A DNA stretch of 13,167 nucleotides, taken from the NCBI GenBank assembly GCA_029250345.1, contig JAQXFL010000068.1, positions 1 through 13,167 on the forward strand. The letters are read 5' to 3'. Shown here piece by piece: positions 1 to 7,404 of the stretch. Under the pieces are notes generated by a model, which ran no database searches, was not told the DNA's origin, and saw only the letters and a list, made by a program, of their open reading frames with translations. The stretch comes from Candidatus Poseidoniaceae archaeon (GTDB lineage Archaea > Thermoplasmatota > Poseidoniia > Poseidoniales > Poseidoniaceae). Both the position numbers and the translations under genes were made by a program. Positions within the stretch are counted from its first letter, which is position 1. Each line of letters starts with the position of its first letter.

Positions 1-212
1 CCCCCTGCAGCTTGGAGGAAGGCCCTGGCAATGTCACCTTGAGGTTTCTGTGAGTGCGGCACTGGAGTCAGTTCTTGAGTACCGTTGCTGGTAAAAATCA
101 CTTCATCCGCAACAGGTACAGCATCAGGCTTTGATGGGTGAATCCGAGGCCAAGGTGTGTAGCGCCAAAGATGTTCAGATCGGGAGGGAATTGGCATTTG
201 ATGGTACATCAT
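1..212 (-). CDS. sufD: SufD, Fe-S cluster assembly scaffold subunit (5' part only)
   Basis: This is the N-terminal ~70 residues of a reading frame that runs off the left edge. It begins ATGATG directly over the sufB stop (ATGA overlap: first ATG at 212-210, second in frame at 209-207), which indicates translational coupling. The visible protein reads MMYHQMPIPSRSEHLWRYTP and continues. The segment SRSEHLWRYTPWPRIHP matches the 'E-x-W-R-Y-T' motif near the N terminus of SufD proteins. Family knowledge: SufD pairs with SufB, and with SufC forms the SufBC2D complex that assembles Fe-S clusters in the cytoplasm. Its place right after sufB fits sufD better than a second sufB. Only about a sixth of the expected protein is visible, so catalytic residues cannot be checked. 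Confidence 0.82.
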   Translation of the reverse strand, partial: MMYHQMPIPSRSEHLWRYTPWPRIHPSKPDAVPVADEVIFTSNGTQELTPVPHSQKPQGDIARAFLQAAG

Positions 213-1615
213 CCAATCGAACCCTCCATTTCCAACTCGAGGAGTTTGTTCAGTTCAACAGCATATTCCATTGGCAGTTCACGGGTGAACGGTTCAAAGA
301 ATCCGTTGACAATGAGTCCCATTGCTTCTTCCTCGCTGAATCCACGGCTCATGAGGTAGAACAGTTGGTCACTGGATACTTTCGAAACGCTGGCTTCGTG
401 TTCAAGGTCCGAGGTCGAGTTTCCAATTTCCATTGTCGGGTAAGTATCCGAACGTGAATCTTCATCGAGAATCAGAGCATCACAAACAACCTTTGAGCGG
501 CATCCGATCGACTTTGGCGAGACTTGAAGAAGACCACGGTAAGAGGAGCGCCCTCCATCCTTTGAAATGGACTTGGAGAGAATGTTCGATGTCGTGTTGG
601 ACGCCAGATGGTGAACCTTCGCACCGGTATCTTGGTGCTGACCCTTGCCTGCGTAAGCAACTGAAATGACTTCGGCGTGTGCACCTTCGCCTTTGAGCAG
701 AACAGATGGATACTTCATGGTCAACTTTGAGCCGATGTTGCCATCAACCCATTCGACGGTTGCGTTACGATGGGCTACCGCTCTCTTGGTCACGAGATTG
801 TAGACATTGCTTGACCAGTTTTGGACCGTTGAGTAGCGGATTTTAGCACCGTCCATTGCGATAAGTTCGACAACCGCAGAATGCAGCGAGTCGGTTGAAT
901 AACTTGGCGCAGTACATCCTTCAACATAGTGCACAGAACTTCCTTCATCGGCGATGATGAGGGTGCGTTCAAACTGACCCATGTTTTTAGCATTGATGCG
1001 GAAGTAGGCTTGAACTGGCATTTCAACATGAACTCCTTTCGGGATGTAGAGGAACGAACCGCCGGACCATACTGCAGTGTTGAGCGCAGAGAATTTGTTA
1101 TCGCTGTGAGGGATGACAGTTCCGAAGTATTTCTTGACAATCTCGGGATATTGTTTGAGGCCGGTATCCATATCGAGGAAAATAACTCCCTGTTCCTCAA
1201 GGTCCTCTCGGATGGAGTGGTAAACCGCTTCGGATTCGTATTGAGCGGTGACACCGCCGAGCCACTTTTGTTCGGCTTCTGGAATACCAAGCCGGTTGAA
1301 TGTGTTCTTGATATCGTCAGGAACATCGTCCCAGGACTTCTCAGTTTTGTTCGAAGAGCGGAGGAAATAGGTCACATTCTCAAAATCAATCATGTTGAGA
1401 AGAGAGCAGTTACCCCACTCTGGCATAACACGTTCAACGAAGTGCCGATATGCCTTAACACGGATATCAGTCATCCATTGTGGCTCGTTTTTCAATTCGG
1501 AAATGTCACGAACAACCTGTTCGGAGAGTCCCTTGTCAAATCGGATGGTTGAGTTCTCCGGATCATGGAATCCATACTTGTAGTCTCCAATAATTTCTTG
1601 CGTTTCATCAGACAT
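209..1615 (-). CDS. sufB: SufB, Fe-S cluster assembly scaffold protein
   Basis: The product is 468 aa, a normal SufB length. SufB is the core cytoplasmic scaffold of the SUF system, where nascent Fe-S clusters are built on the SufBC2D complex. Visible landmarks are YVEGCTAPSYSTDSLHSAVV at about 230-249, with Cys234 at the position of E. coli SufB Cys254; SKVVCDALILDEDSRSDT at about 374-391, with Cys378 at the position of Cys405; and EHEASVSKV at about 405-413, with the conserved His406-Glu407 pair. The early segment GVTAQYESEAVYHSI is also typical of SufB. The start ATG at 1615 follows the sufC stop by 9 nt, and TGAGGTG at the end of sufC serves as ribosome binding site. It overlaps sufD by 4 nt. 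No lesion was seen. The call rests on family motifs that can be read directly. Confidence 0.97.
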   Translation of the reverse strand: MSDETQEIIGDYKYGFHDPENSTIRFDKGLSEQVVRDISELKNEPQWMTDIRVKAYRHFVERVMPEWGNCSLLNMIDFENVTYFLRSSNKTEKSWDDVPDDIKNTFNRLGIPEAEQKWLGGVTAQYESEAVYHSIREDLEEQGVIFLDMDTGLKQYPEIVKKYFGTVIPHSDNKFSALNTAVWSGGSFLYIPKGVHVEMPVQAYFRINAKNMGQFERTLIIADEGSSVHYVEGCTAPSYSTDSLHSAVVELIAMDGAKIRYSTVQNWSSNVYNLVTKRAVAHRNATVEWVDGNIGSKLTMKYPSVLLKGEGAHAEVISVAYAGKGQHQDTGAKVHHLASNTTSNILSKSISKDGGRSSYRGLLQVSPKSIGCRSKVVCDALILDEDSRSDTYPTMEIGNSTSDLEHEASVSKVSSDQLFYLMSRGFSEEEAMGLIVNGFFEPFTRELPMEYAVELNKLLELEMEGSIG

Positions 1616-1624
1616 AGTAACACC

Positions 1625-2377
1625 TCAAGCAGTAACCTCAAGCCAATCGTATCCTCGGTCCTCGAGTTCGAGGGCCAACTCAGGGCCACCGGTTCGAACG
1701 ATAGTACCGTCAATCATAGCGTGAACATAGTGTGGCTTAACCAAATCAAGCAAGCGTTGGTAGTGAGTAATAATGAGACACGCAGAATCTGCGGCGACCT
1801 CATTGATTCCTTGCGCAACAATGCGCAGAGCGTCAATGTCAAGCCCAGAATCTGTTTCATCGAGCAGAGCCAGATGCGGCTGAAGCAGGAGCATTTGAAG
1901 GATTTCTAGACGCTTCTTTTCACCGCCACTGAATCCGTCGTTGACATAGCGCGAGAGGAAACTCTTGTCCATTGACAGTTTCTCCATCGCCGCAGTGAGT
2001 TCTTTGCGGAAGGCACGGCCCTTGGGTGGGTCGTCTCGAACAGAGGCCACAGACTTCTTCAGGAAAGTTCCGACTTGTACACCAGGGATTGCTGCCGGGT
2101 ATTGGAACGAGAGGAACATCCCTGCTCTTGCACGCTGAAAGACTTCGAGGTCTTCGAGTGGTTCTCCTTTGAAAAAGATATTACCAGATGTAATTTCGTA
2201 GGCGGGGTGACCCATTACTACATTTGCAAGAGTTGATTTCCCTGCACCGTTTCTACCCATGATGGCATGGATTTCACCGCGGTGAATTGTAAGGCTCAGT
2301 CCCTTGATAATTGGGGTTCCTTCAACGCTAACATGGAGATTTTCAACTCGTAAGATTTCATCCGCCACTATCCTCAC
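1625..2377 (-). CDS. sufC: SufC, Fe-S assembly ABC-type ATPase
   Basis: The product is a 250-aa soluble ABC ATPase that powers conformational change of the SufB-SufD scaffold; it is not a transporter subunit. Visible motifs are Walker A GRNGAGKST at 41-49, Q-loop FQYP at 91-94, the SufC-type signature FSGGEKKR at 149-156, Walker B LALLDETDSGLD at 169-180, and the switch His205 in ITHYQRLL. The DETDSGLD form and the C-terminal RGYDWL are characteristic of SufC. The start is GTG at 2377, not ATG. GAGGGG at 2385-2390 lies 7 nt upstream as Shine-Dalgarno, and an in-frame TAG immediately before the GTG rules out a longer protein. A second GTG at 2368 is possible but its ribosome site would be too close. 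It is the first gene of the sufCBD operon and is transcribed away from the NifU-like gene. Confidence 0.97.
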   Translation of the reverse strand: MRIVADEILRVENLHVSVEGTPIIKGLSLTIHRGEIHAIMGRNGAGKSTLANVVMGHPAYEITSGNIFFKGEPLEDLEVFQRARAGMFLSFQYPAAIPGVQVGTFLKKSVASVRDDPPKGRAFRKELTAAMEKLSMDKSFLSRYVNDGFSGGEKKRLEILQMLLLQPHLALLDETDSGLDIDALRIVAQGINEVAADSACLIITHYQRLLDLVKPHYVHAMIDGTIVRTGGPELALELEDRGYDWLEVTA

Positions 2378-2492
2378 CTAGACACCCCTCGCGGAACTCC
2401 CTTATCAATTGGTGTAATCACCCTCGATACCGGTCACTGCGGTGGTACTTGGTCAAGCCATAGTTGAAGAAGAAGGGGGGAGAGGCAGGAAC
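2378..2492. promoter_or_regulatory. Divergent intergenic region between sufC and the NifU-like gene
   Basis: These 115 nt separate two Fe-S genes transcribed in opposite directions, so promoters for both are expected here. No convincing archaeal TATA box (TTTATATA-like) or BRE could be picked out by eye on either strand. Near the genes, GAGGGG (2385-2390, read on the minus strand) serves sufC, and the purine-rich run GGGGGGAGAGGCAGGA (2475-2490) serves the NifU-like gene. If the NifU-like gene really used the upstream GTG at 2442, the region would shrink to 64 nt. The regulatory role comes from gene layout, not from a recognised operator. Confidence 0.4.
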
Positions 2493-2951
2493 ATGACCGA
2501 CGATGAATTGGTGGCAAAATACGCAGCGGAAGCAAAAGCAGCTATGTCAGCGGAAGCCAGTCGTCGCGTAGATGAGATGACTGACCCCGTGGTTGAAGAA
2601 CGTCTGCGGACAACACCACTCATCGAATTTATCGGAGGAAAGGAGTTCGTACCCGCTCTATTGTCACGGCTTGGAGATGTGCGGGCAGCACTCGATGGCC
2701 ACGGCGGCGGTATTGCTGTCACCTCTCTTGATTGGGCAGAAGATGACGGCACTCAATTGGATCTCGTGTTGGATCTTACTGGGGCTTGTTTGTCGTGCGG
2801 CGCAGCCCCTGGCACCCTGGAAGGAGTGAAAACCGATCTTGAAGGTGATGATGAAATATCTCGCATTCGTTTCTCTTCTGCCCTACTCGACACGTTCGAT
2901 GAACTTGGCAGAGAATTCATCCTGGCACACGGTGCTGTCGAATTTGTTTAA
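2493..2951 (+). CDS. NifU C-terminal-type domain protein, probable Fe-S scaffold/carrier
   Basis: The product is 152 aa from ATG 2493. An in-frame GTG at 2442 would add 17 residues, but ATG 2493 is preferred because a purine-rich Shine-Dalgarno stretch (GGGGAGAGGCAGGA) sits just before it. Residues 1-40 are acidic and helical. Residues ~55-130 resemble the NifU C-terminal (Nfu) domain: a helix ending in GDVRAALDGHGGGIAV, then the strand LDLVLDLTGACLSCGAAPGT with the CxxC pair Cys99/Cys102, followed by TLEGVKTDLEGD. In Nfu proteins the CxxC pairs of a dimer bind a labile Fe-S cluster for transfer to apo-proteins. GACLSCGAAPGT differs from the common GAC-x-GCP-x-S version but keeps both cysteines. 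The divergent position next to sufCBD supports a role in cluster delivery. Residues 131-152 are an extra tail of unknown role. Confidence 0.85.
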   Translation: MTDDELVAKYAAEAKAAMSAEASRRVDEMTDPVVEERLRTTPLIEFIGGKEFVPALLSRLGDVRAALDGHGGGIAVTSLDWAEDDGTQLDLVLDLTGACLSCGAAPGTLEGVKTDLEGDDEISRIRFSSALLDTFDELGREFILAHGAVEFV

Positions 2952-3006
2952 GATTTCCTTTCGTTTTGATGGATGGATTGAAACACACGGAGGAGAGGGT
3001 TGCTGC

Positions 3007-5271
3007 ATGGGCGCATGGACCGAAGGCCGACGAGATGACCCCGCTCCCTGTAGAGAAGCGGATCAAGGCTTGTTTGAAATCACTGCACGAGATGGACGTG
3101 GACGCCTTGGCCGATTGCATACGCAACACGGCATATTGGAAACACCGGCACTGCTTCCAGTCATCAACCCAAATATTCGAACCATTGAACCACGTGAAAT
3201 GTGGGACAGATACGGTATCGGCGCGCTCATTACCAATTCTTACATCATTTGGAAACACGAGGGACTCAAGGAGACCGCAACGCAACAAGGCGTGCATGCG
3301 CTTCTCGATTTCCCCGGCGTAGTCATGACGGATTCAGGAACATTCCAGTCGTACATTTACGGTGATGTTGAAGTCGGAGTAGAAGAAATAGTTCAATTCC
3401 AACGCAGCATTGGCGTCGACATTGCGACCATGTTGGACGTTTTTTCACGGCCTGACATGAACGAGGAACAAGTTGCTGAATGCGTTCGAGAAACTCTCAA
3501 GCGAGCGCCTGCCAGTATACAGGCTGCAGGGACAACAATGCTCAATGGCCCGATACAGGGGGGGCTGTTCAAACATCTACGGACTGAATCTGCTCAAGGA
3601 ATGGGGGAATTTGACTTCGCAGTTCACCCTATCGGCGGAATTGTCCCTGTAATGGAACGGCACTTGTACAAAGATTACGCCAAAATCATGCTCGCCTCTC
3701 TACCTCATCTCCCACCAAACAGGCCCGTGCACATGTTCGGTTGCGGACATCCAATGCTCTTCCCAATGTCAATTGCTCTGGGTGCAGACCTGTTCGATTC
3801 AGCAGCGTACGCCCTCTTCGCACGAGATGGCCGACTGCTCACGCCGTGGGGTACTCAAAAGATACAGACGCTCACTGAATGGCCAGAACGAATGCCTTGT
3901 GTTGCTGGACACACGCCTGCTGAAATCCGTTCGCTTGGTAAGAAAGAAATGACTGCTCATTTGGCACGGTACAACCTTGAAGTGACGTTGGCGGAACTCG
4001 ACCGCTGCAAACAAGCAATTCGTGATGGAACAATTTGGAGACTCGCCGAACGACGAAGTCACCAACACCCTGCTCTGAGAGAGGCATTCCTTTGGCTTTC
4101 CACAAGCCCACACAACGCCAAGCTCGACATGCAATTCCTCGAGGAAATGGTACTGGATGACCGAGACGCTGCTCGCGACCTTGACCGACATGCAGGAACC
4201 TGGGAAGGTGCTTGGAACTGGATTGTCGATTCACAAGAGACACCACGCAAAGGCGGAGAACCATGGGGCGGAGACGATACGCTTGTTCGACCGCATGTTG
4301 ATGCTGCAAAAAAAGCACTCCAATCACACTGGAGACCTCACGGCCTTCAAGAGAGAGGAAGTGACGCTGTGCTCGTCGCTTATGGCAGTTCAGGCCCTTG
4401 GCGAGAGCGATTGAGCGATTTGATGATTCGGCTGCAACACCATTGCCCGGGTCTTGAAGTCATGATTCAAACGCCGATTGGACTGCTGCCCTACTCGCTG
4501 GAAGACCTGAACCCATTCACTCATGTTGATGGACCACAATGGCTTTGGCGTCGGAGACAAAACCCCCTCATCATTCGTCAAGAACTCGAAAATTATGGCA
4601 TGGAAGAGCGTCGAATCATTCTCGTCGACCTGCTGGGAGACGGTATCCAATCACGAGCAATGACCGCTCTTCACCAAGCAGGCGTTCTCGATGGTGTCAC
4701 GGACTCGGATGCGAGCGAGCATGTACTGGAACCCGACAACAGGGTGACTGCGAAAGAACATCTACAACGACGACATGTCGCAGACAAGATGGTACTCTTG
4801 CTCAATCTTGAGCAGCGATGGGTGAACAATCTCCTTGAAGATTCTACTTGTGTCGTTAATCGCCTTGGCCGTGTGAAAAACGCCATGCTGAAAGATGGCA
4901 CCCACATCGTGAGTCCACGACTGACCGATGGTGGCCTTTCTCTCACCGACGGCGGAGCAATTGCAGTACATTCAGCACGAACAATTCCTGCACCAGCTGG
5001 ATTTACCCTTAGTAGCGAGAGTCATGTATCGAAGGGCCCGCCATGGGTCGTCGTCAATGCCGATGCTGAGCCATTTGTCCGGCAAGGCCGTAACGTATTC
5101 CACGGGTTCATCGAAGCATGTGACGATTGGATTTCACCCGGTAAAACATGCCTGATTGTCAACACAAAAGGAGAGCTTCTCGGTCATGGGATATCGAACG
5201 GTACACTCGCAGACATGAAGTCGTTCCGGAAAGGCGTAGCAGTGAAAACTCGAGGCGGAATGAAGCAATAA
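3007..5271 (+). CDS. tgtA: Archaeosine tRNA-guanine transglycosylase (full length, PUA domain)
   Basis: This enzyme swaps guanine 15 in the tRNA D-loop for preQ0, the first tRNA-bound step toward archaeosine. ATG 3007 is chosen because GGAGGAGAGG at 2989-2998 precedes it and the homologous part (LFEITARDGRGRLGRL) starts at about residue 22; the frame stays open upstream into the NifU-like gene but lacks homology there. The protein is 754 aa, longer than the ~580 aa of Pyrococcus. Catalytic domain: TDSGTFQ at 108-114 with Asp109, GPIQGGLF at 181-188, GGIVPVME, and LFDSAAYALFARDGR with nucleophile Asp264. A middle region (~455-560, containing TPIGLLPYSLEDLNP) resembles the domain shared with archaeosine synthase. 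Then come a pre-PUA part (GRVKNAMLKDGTHI, ~620-633) and a PUA domain (~679-754) that binds the tRNA acceptor end. The usual zinc site CxCxxC...H reads PCVAGHTP...ARYNL: only Cys298 remains, and the final His is Tyr322. Confidence 0.95.
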   Translation: MGAWTEGRRDDPAPCREADQGLFEITARDGRGRLGRLHTQHGILETPALLPVINPNIRTIEPREMWDRYGIGALITNSYIIWKHEGLKETATQQGVHALLDFPGVVMTDSGTFQSYIYGDVEVGVEEIVQFQRSIGVDIATMLDVFSRPDMNEEQVAECVRETLKRAPASIQAAGTTMLNGPIQGGLFKHLRTESAQGMGEFDFAVHPIGGIVPVMERHLYKDYAKIMLASLPHLPPNRPVHMFGCGHPMLFPMSIALGADLFDSAAYALFARDGRLLTPWGTQKIQTLTEWPERMPCVAGHTPAEIRSLGKKEMTAHLARYNLEVTLAELDRCKQAIRDGTIWRLAERRSHQHPALREAFLWLSTSPHNAKLDMQFLEEMVLDDRDAARDLDRHAGTWEGAWNWIVDSQETPRKGGEPWGGDDTLVRPHVDAAKKALQSHWRPHGLQERGSDAVLVAYGSSGPWRERLSDLMIRLQHHCPGLEVMIQTPIGLLPYSLEDLNPFTHVDGPQWLWRRRQNPLIIRQELENYGMEERRIILVDLLGDGIQSRAMTALHQAGVLDGVTDSDASEHVLEPDNRVTAKEHLQRRHVADKMVLLLNLEQRWVNNLLEDSTCVVNRLGRVKNAMLKDGTHIVSPRLTDGGLSLTDGGAIAVHSARTIPAPAGFTLSSESHVSKGPPWVVVNADAEPFVRQGRNVFHGFIEACDDWISPGKTCLIVNTKGELLGHGISNGTLADMKSFRKGVAVKTRGGMKQ

Positions 5272-5272
5272 T

Positions 5273-5301
5273 TGCACGGCCGCTTGAAGAATGCCGTGGC
5301 A
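5273..5301 (+). other. Intergenic hairpin after tgtA
   Basis: TGCACGGC (5273-5280) can pair with GCCGTGGCA (5293-5301), giving about 8 base pairs with one bulged G and a 12-nt loop. It lies immediately after the tgtA stop and ~45 nt before the first ABC gene. No T-run follows, so it is not a classic intrinsic terminator; it could be an mRNA 3'-end structure, a processing site, or chance. The rest of the gap, 5302-5347, holds only the ribosome site GGGGGAGG (5336-5343) of the next gene. Confidence 0.35.
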
Positions 5302-5347
5302 TAGTTCAAAGAGTGCCCATCATCTCTTCCACCAAGGGGGAGGTTAA

Positions 5348-6358
5348 ATGGACGACGACCTCATCATTAAGACGACTGATTTAACCAAGTCGTATGGACC
5401 CCATGTTGCGTTAAACAAACTGAATATTTCAATTCCGCGAGGTGCAACTGGTCTCCTCGGACCGAACGGTGCTGGTAAGTCGACGTTCTTGAAAACAATT
5501 CTCGGTTTGATACAGGCTACTGAAGGCGATGGGCGAGTTCTAGGGTTGGATATACGGACTCAAGGAGACGAAATTCGCTCAAGAATTGGTTACATGCCGG
5601 AGTACGATTCACTCAACCCTGATATGGAGGCCATCCATCAAGTTCGATATTCAGGAGAACTGCTTGGCATGAACCCGGTCGTCGCTCAAGCACGAGCGCA
5701 TGAAACATTACAGTATGTTGGCCTCGGAGAACAACGTTATCGCAACATTGGCAGTTATTCCACCGGTATGAAACAGGCGACGAAACTCGCTTGCGCATTG
5801 ATTCACGACCCAGAACTGATCATAGCAGATGAACCATCAAACGGTCTCGACATTGCAGCACGAGACTACATGATTGAAACACTCACCAATACGGTGATGA
5901 ATGGGGATCGTTCAGTGCTCATGGCATCCCACCTCATGGACGATGTCGAGCGTGTCTGTGACAATTTCATCCTCTTGCACAAAGGGAAACTTGCAGCCCA
6001 AGGACGCATTGAAGACCTGAAAGGCTTCGATCGTGAAATAGAAATTCATGTCTGGGGAGGTGCTACAAAATTGTATGAAGCAATGACCACCAAGGGCTTG
6101 AGTGTTCGTCGCGAGGGGCGCGTCATGCGTGTGCTTCACGAACAGGAAGACACTACATCCCTTATCCTCGGTTGCGCTGCTGAAGTAGGAGCCCAAATCC
6201 GCCGTATGCATGAATATGAAGCATCGCTCGAAGACTTGTTTTTGTCCATCATGGAGAACTTAGGCTACGAAGTGAAATCAAGCGAGGACTTGCTCGCCTC
6301 TCCGATTGAAGCACGAAAAGTCGATGCTCCAGAACACATGGGCGGTGGAGCATCATGA
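5348..6358 (+). CDS. ABC-2 type exporter ATPase, first pair
   Basis: The product is a 336-aa ATP-binding subunit of the NatA/CcmA-like class that drives ABC-2 permeases. Motifs are Walker A GPNGAGKST at 38-46; GYMPEYDSL at 81-89, where Glu takes the Q-loop place, as is common in this class; signature YSTGMKQ at 137-143; Walker B ELIIADEP at 156-163 with catalytic Glu162; SNGLD D-loop; and switch His195 in ASHLMDDVERVCD. All catalytic residues are present. Residues ~226-305 form the usual C-terminal extension of this class, ending with the common EASLEDLFLSIM, and 306-336 is a loose tail. A strong GGGGGAGG (5336-5343) precedes ATG 5348. It overlaps the next gene, a permease, by 4 nt (ATGA), so the two should form one NBD-TMD pair. 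Substrate is not evident from sequence. Confidence 0.93.
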   Translation: MDDDLIIKTTDLTKSYGPHVALNKLNISIPRGATGLLGPNGAGKSTFLKTILGLIQATEGDGRVLGLDIRTQGDEIRSRIGYMPEYDSLNPDMEAIHQVRYSGELLGMNPVVAQARAHETLQYVGLGEQRYRNIGSYSTGMKQATKLACALIHDPELIIADEPSNGLDIAARDYMIETLTNTVMNGDRSVLMASHLMDDVERVCDNFILLHKGKLAAQGRIEDLKGFDREIEIHVWGGATKLYEAMTTKGLSVRREGRVMRVLHEQEDTTSLILGCAAEVGAQIRRMHEYEASLEDLFLSIMENLGYEVKSSEDLLASPIEARKVDAPEHMGGGAS

Positions 6359-7404
6359 GCGAAGAGTCTGAGCAAACAATACCAGAGGTATTGACTGAAC
6401 TGGAGCATGAACCGGAAGCTCCGGTTACCGGCAAGGTTCGTCTTGAAGCGGCTTGGGGTTCCACAGAAGGGGATGAAGACCTCTCAGTGACGAAGAACAC
6501 TGCACCGAGAAGTGAAGGCCATGTATTCAAGCAGCAATACAAACCTTGGAACGGCCAACTCAATCCACGCTGGATGAGAAACTGGGCAATATTACGGCAC
6601 CACTTACTCGGAATTTTCAAGAAAGGACATCGCCCCTGGGGCGTTCCAATACGCTTGTTTCTACTGGTCGTCTTTGTCGCATCTCTTACCGATGTCGCCA
6701 TGGTCATCGTGTCAGGACTCATCGGAGATTCGGGCCTCCACTCGATTTGGGGCGTGAGCAGAGATAACCTCTATGGCCACGTGCTTGGTTTCCTTCCTCG
6801 AAATATGCTCTACTATCCAGTCGTCGCAGCACTTTTAGTCGGTGGAGTCATCTCAGAAGACCGTCAACATGGCACTTCAGCAATGTACTTCTCAAGACCG
6901 ATAACACGGTTCGACTATGTCTCGATGAAGTTCATCTCGGTTGCAGTCATTCAGGCATTGATCATTCTTGTTACCCTCGGATTGTACTATTTCGCTGAAA
7001 TAGTCAGCATGGGTCGAGGGTGGGCCTGGATTTTGGATACGTTTCCTATGTTTTTGGCGACCGTCATCAGCGGCATATTGCTGATATTCACCTACACCAG
7101 CATTGGACTTGCACTGTCGAGTGTATCGAAGGGGAAGTTCTTTCCCGGAATCGCACTGTTATCCATGATTCTAGGAACAAAGGTCCTCGCCTTCATTGTA
7201 TCAAACTTGTTTGACCGTGAGATTCTCTATCTTCTCTCTCCATACGATTGTTTGGCACACGTTGGCCAAGCCATCATTGGGACACAACCAACCTACGACC
7301 AATACTCGTGGACATGGTCCCTTGCTTCTCTAGCCGCAATGAATGCACTCGCACTGTTTACTTTGAGTTCACGAGTCTCTTCCATGGAGGTGACTCGAGA
7401 ATGA
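6355..7404 (+). CDS. ABC-2 type permease, first pair, with acidic cytoplasmic N-tail
   Basis: The product is a 349-aa membrane protein. Residues 1-70 are hydrophilic and acidic (MSEESEQTIPEVLTELEHEP...), without a signal peptide, and should lie in the cytoplasm. Six hydrophobic segments follow at about 99-122, 150-167, 192-214, 230-252, 262-284 and 320-337. Between the second and third is the ABC-2 hallmark GGVISEDRQHGTSAMYFSRP followed by ITRFDYVSMKF (163-193), the cytoplasmic coupling-helix region also seen in NosY-like permeases. The start overlaps the stop of the preceding ATPase (ATGA), so coupling and partnership are very likely. It overlaps the next ATPase by 4 nt. The long acidic tail is unusual for the class; its role is unknown. 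The exported or moved substrate cannot be inferred. Confidence 0.88.
   Translation: MSEESEQTIPEVLTELEHEPEAPVTGKVRLEAAWGSTEGDEDLSVTKNTAPRSEGHVFKQQYKPWNGQLNPRWMRNWAILRHHLLGIFKKGHRPWGVPIRLFLLVVFVASLTDVAMVIVSGLIGDSGLHSIWGVSRDNLYGHVLGFLPRNMLYYPVVAALLVGGVISEDRQHGTSAMYFSRPITRFDYVSMKFISVAVIQALIILVTLGLYYFAEIVSMGRGWAWILDTFPMFLATVISGILLIFTYTSIGLALSSVSKGKFFPGIALLSMILGTKVLAFIVSNLFDREILYLLSPYDCLAHVGQAIIGTQPTYDQYSWTWSLASLAAMNALALFTLSSRVSSMEVTRE

Noticed and set aside
790..1326. Second minus-strand frame of 178 codons inside sufB
   Set aside because: It lies in a shifted frame of sufB; the translation is Ser/Arg/Thr-rich without domain features.
929..1552. Open frame of 207 codons on the plus strand opposite sufB
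   Set aside because: It is antisense to a clearly recognisable SufB and encodes no recognisable motif; such frames arise from codon usage of the real gene.
2953..2968. T-rich stretch after the NifU-like gene as an archaeal terminator
   Set aside because: TTTCCTTTCGTTTTG is suggestive, but it is short and interrupted, and the next gene is only 55 nt away on the same strand, so read-through is equally likely.
2839..3006. Longer N terminus for tgtA starting inside the NifU-like gene
   Set aside because: The extra 56 residues overlap the NifU-like coding region in another frame and show no TGT similarity; ATG 3007 has a strong ribosome site.
7248..7400. Longer N terminus for the second ATPase
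   Set aside because: It overlaps the end of the first permease; ATG 7401 has GGAGGTGA at ideal distance and an ATGA overlap.
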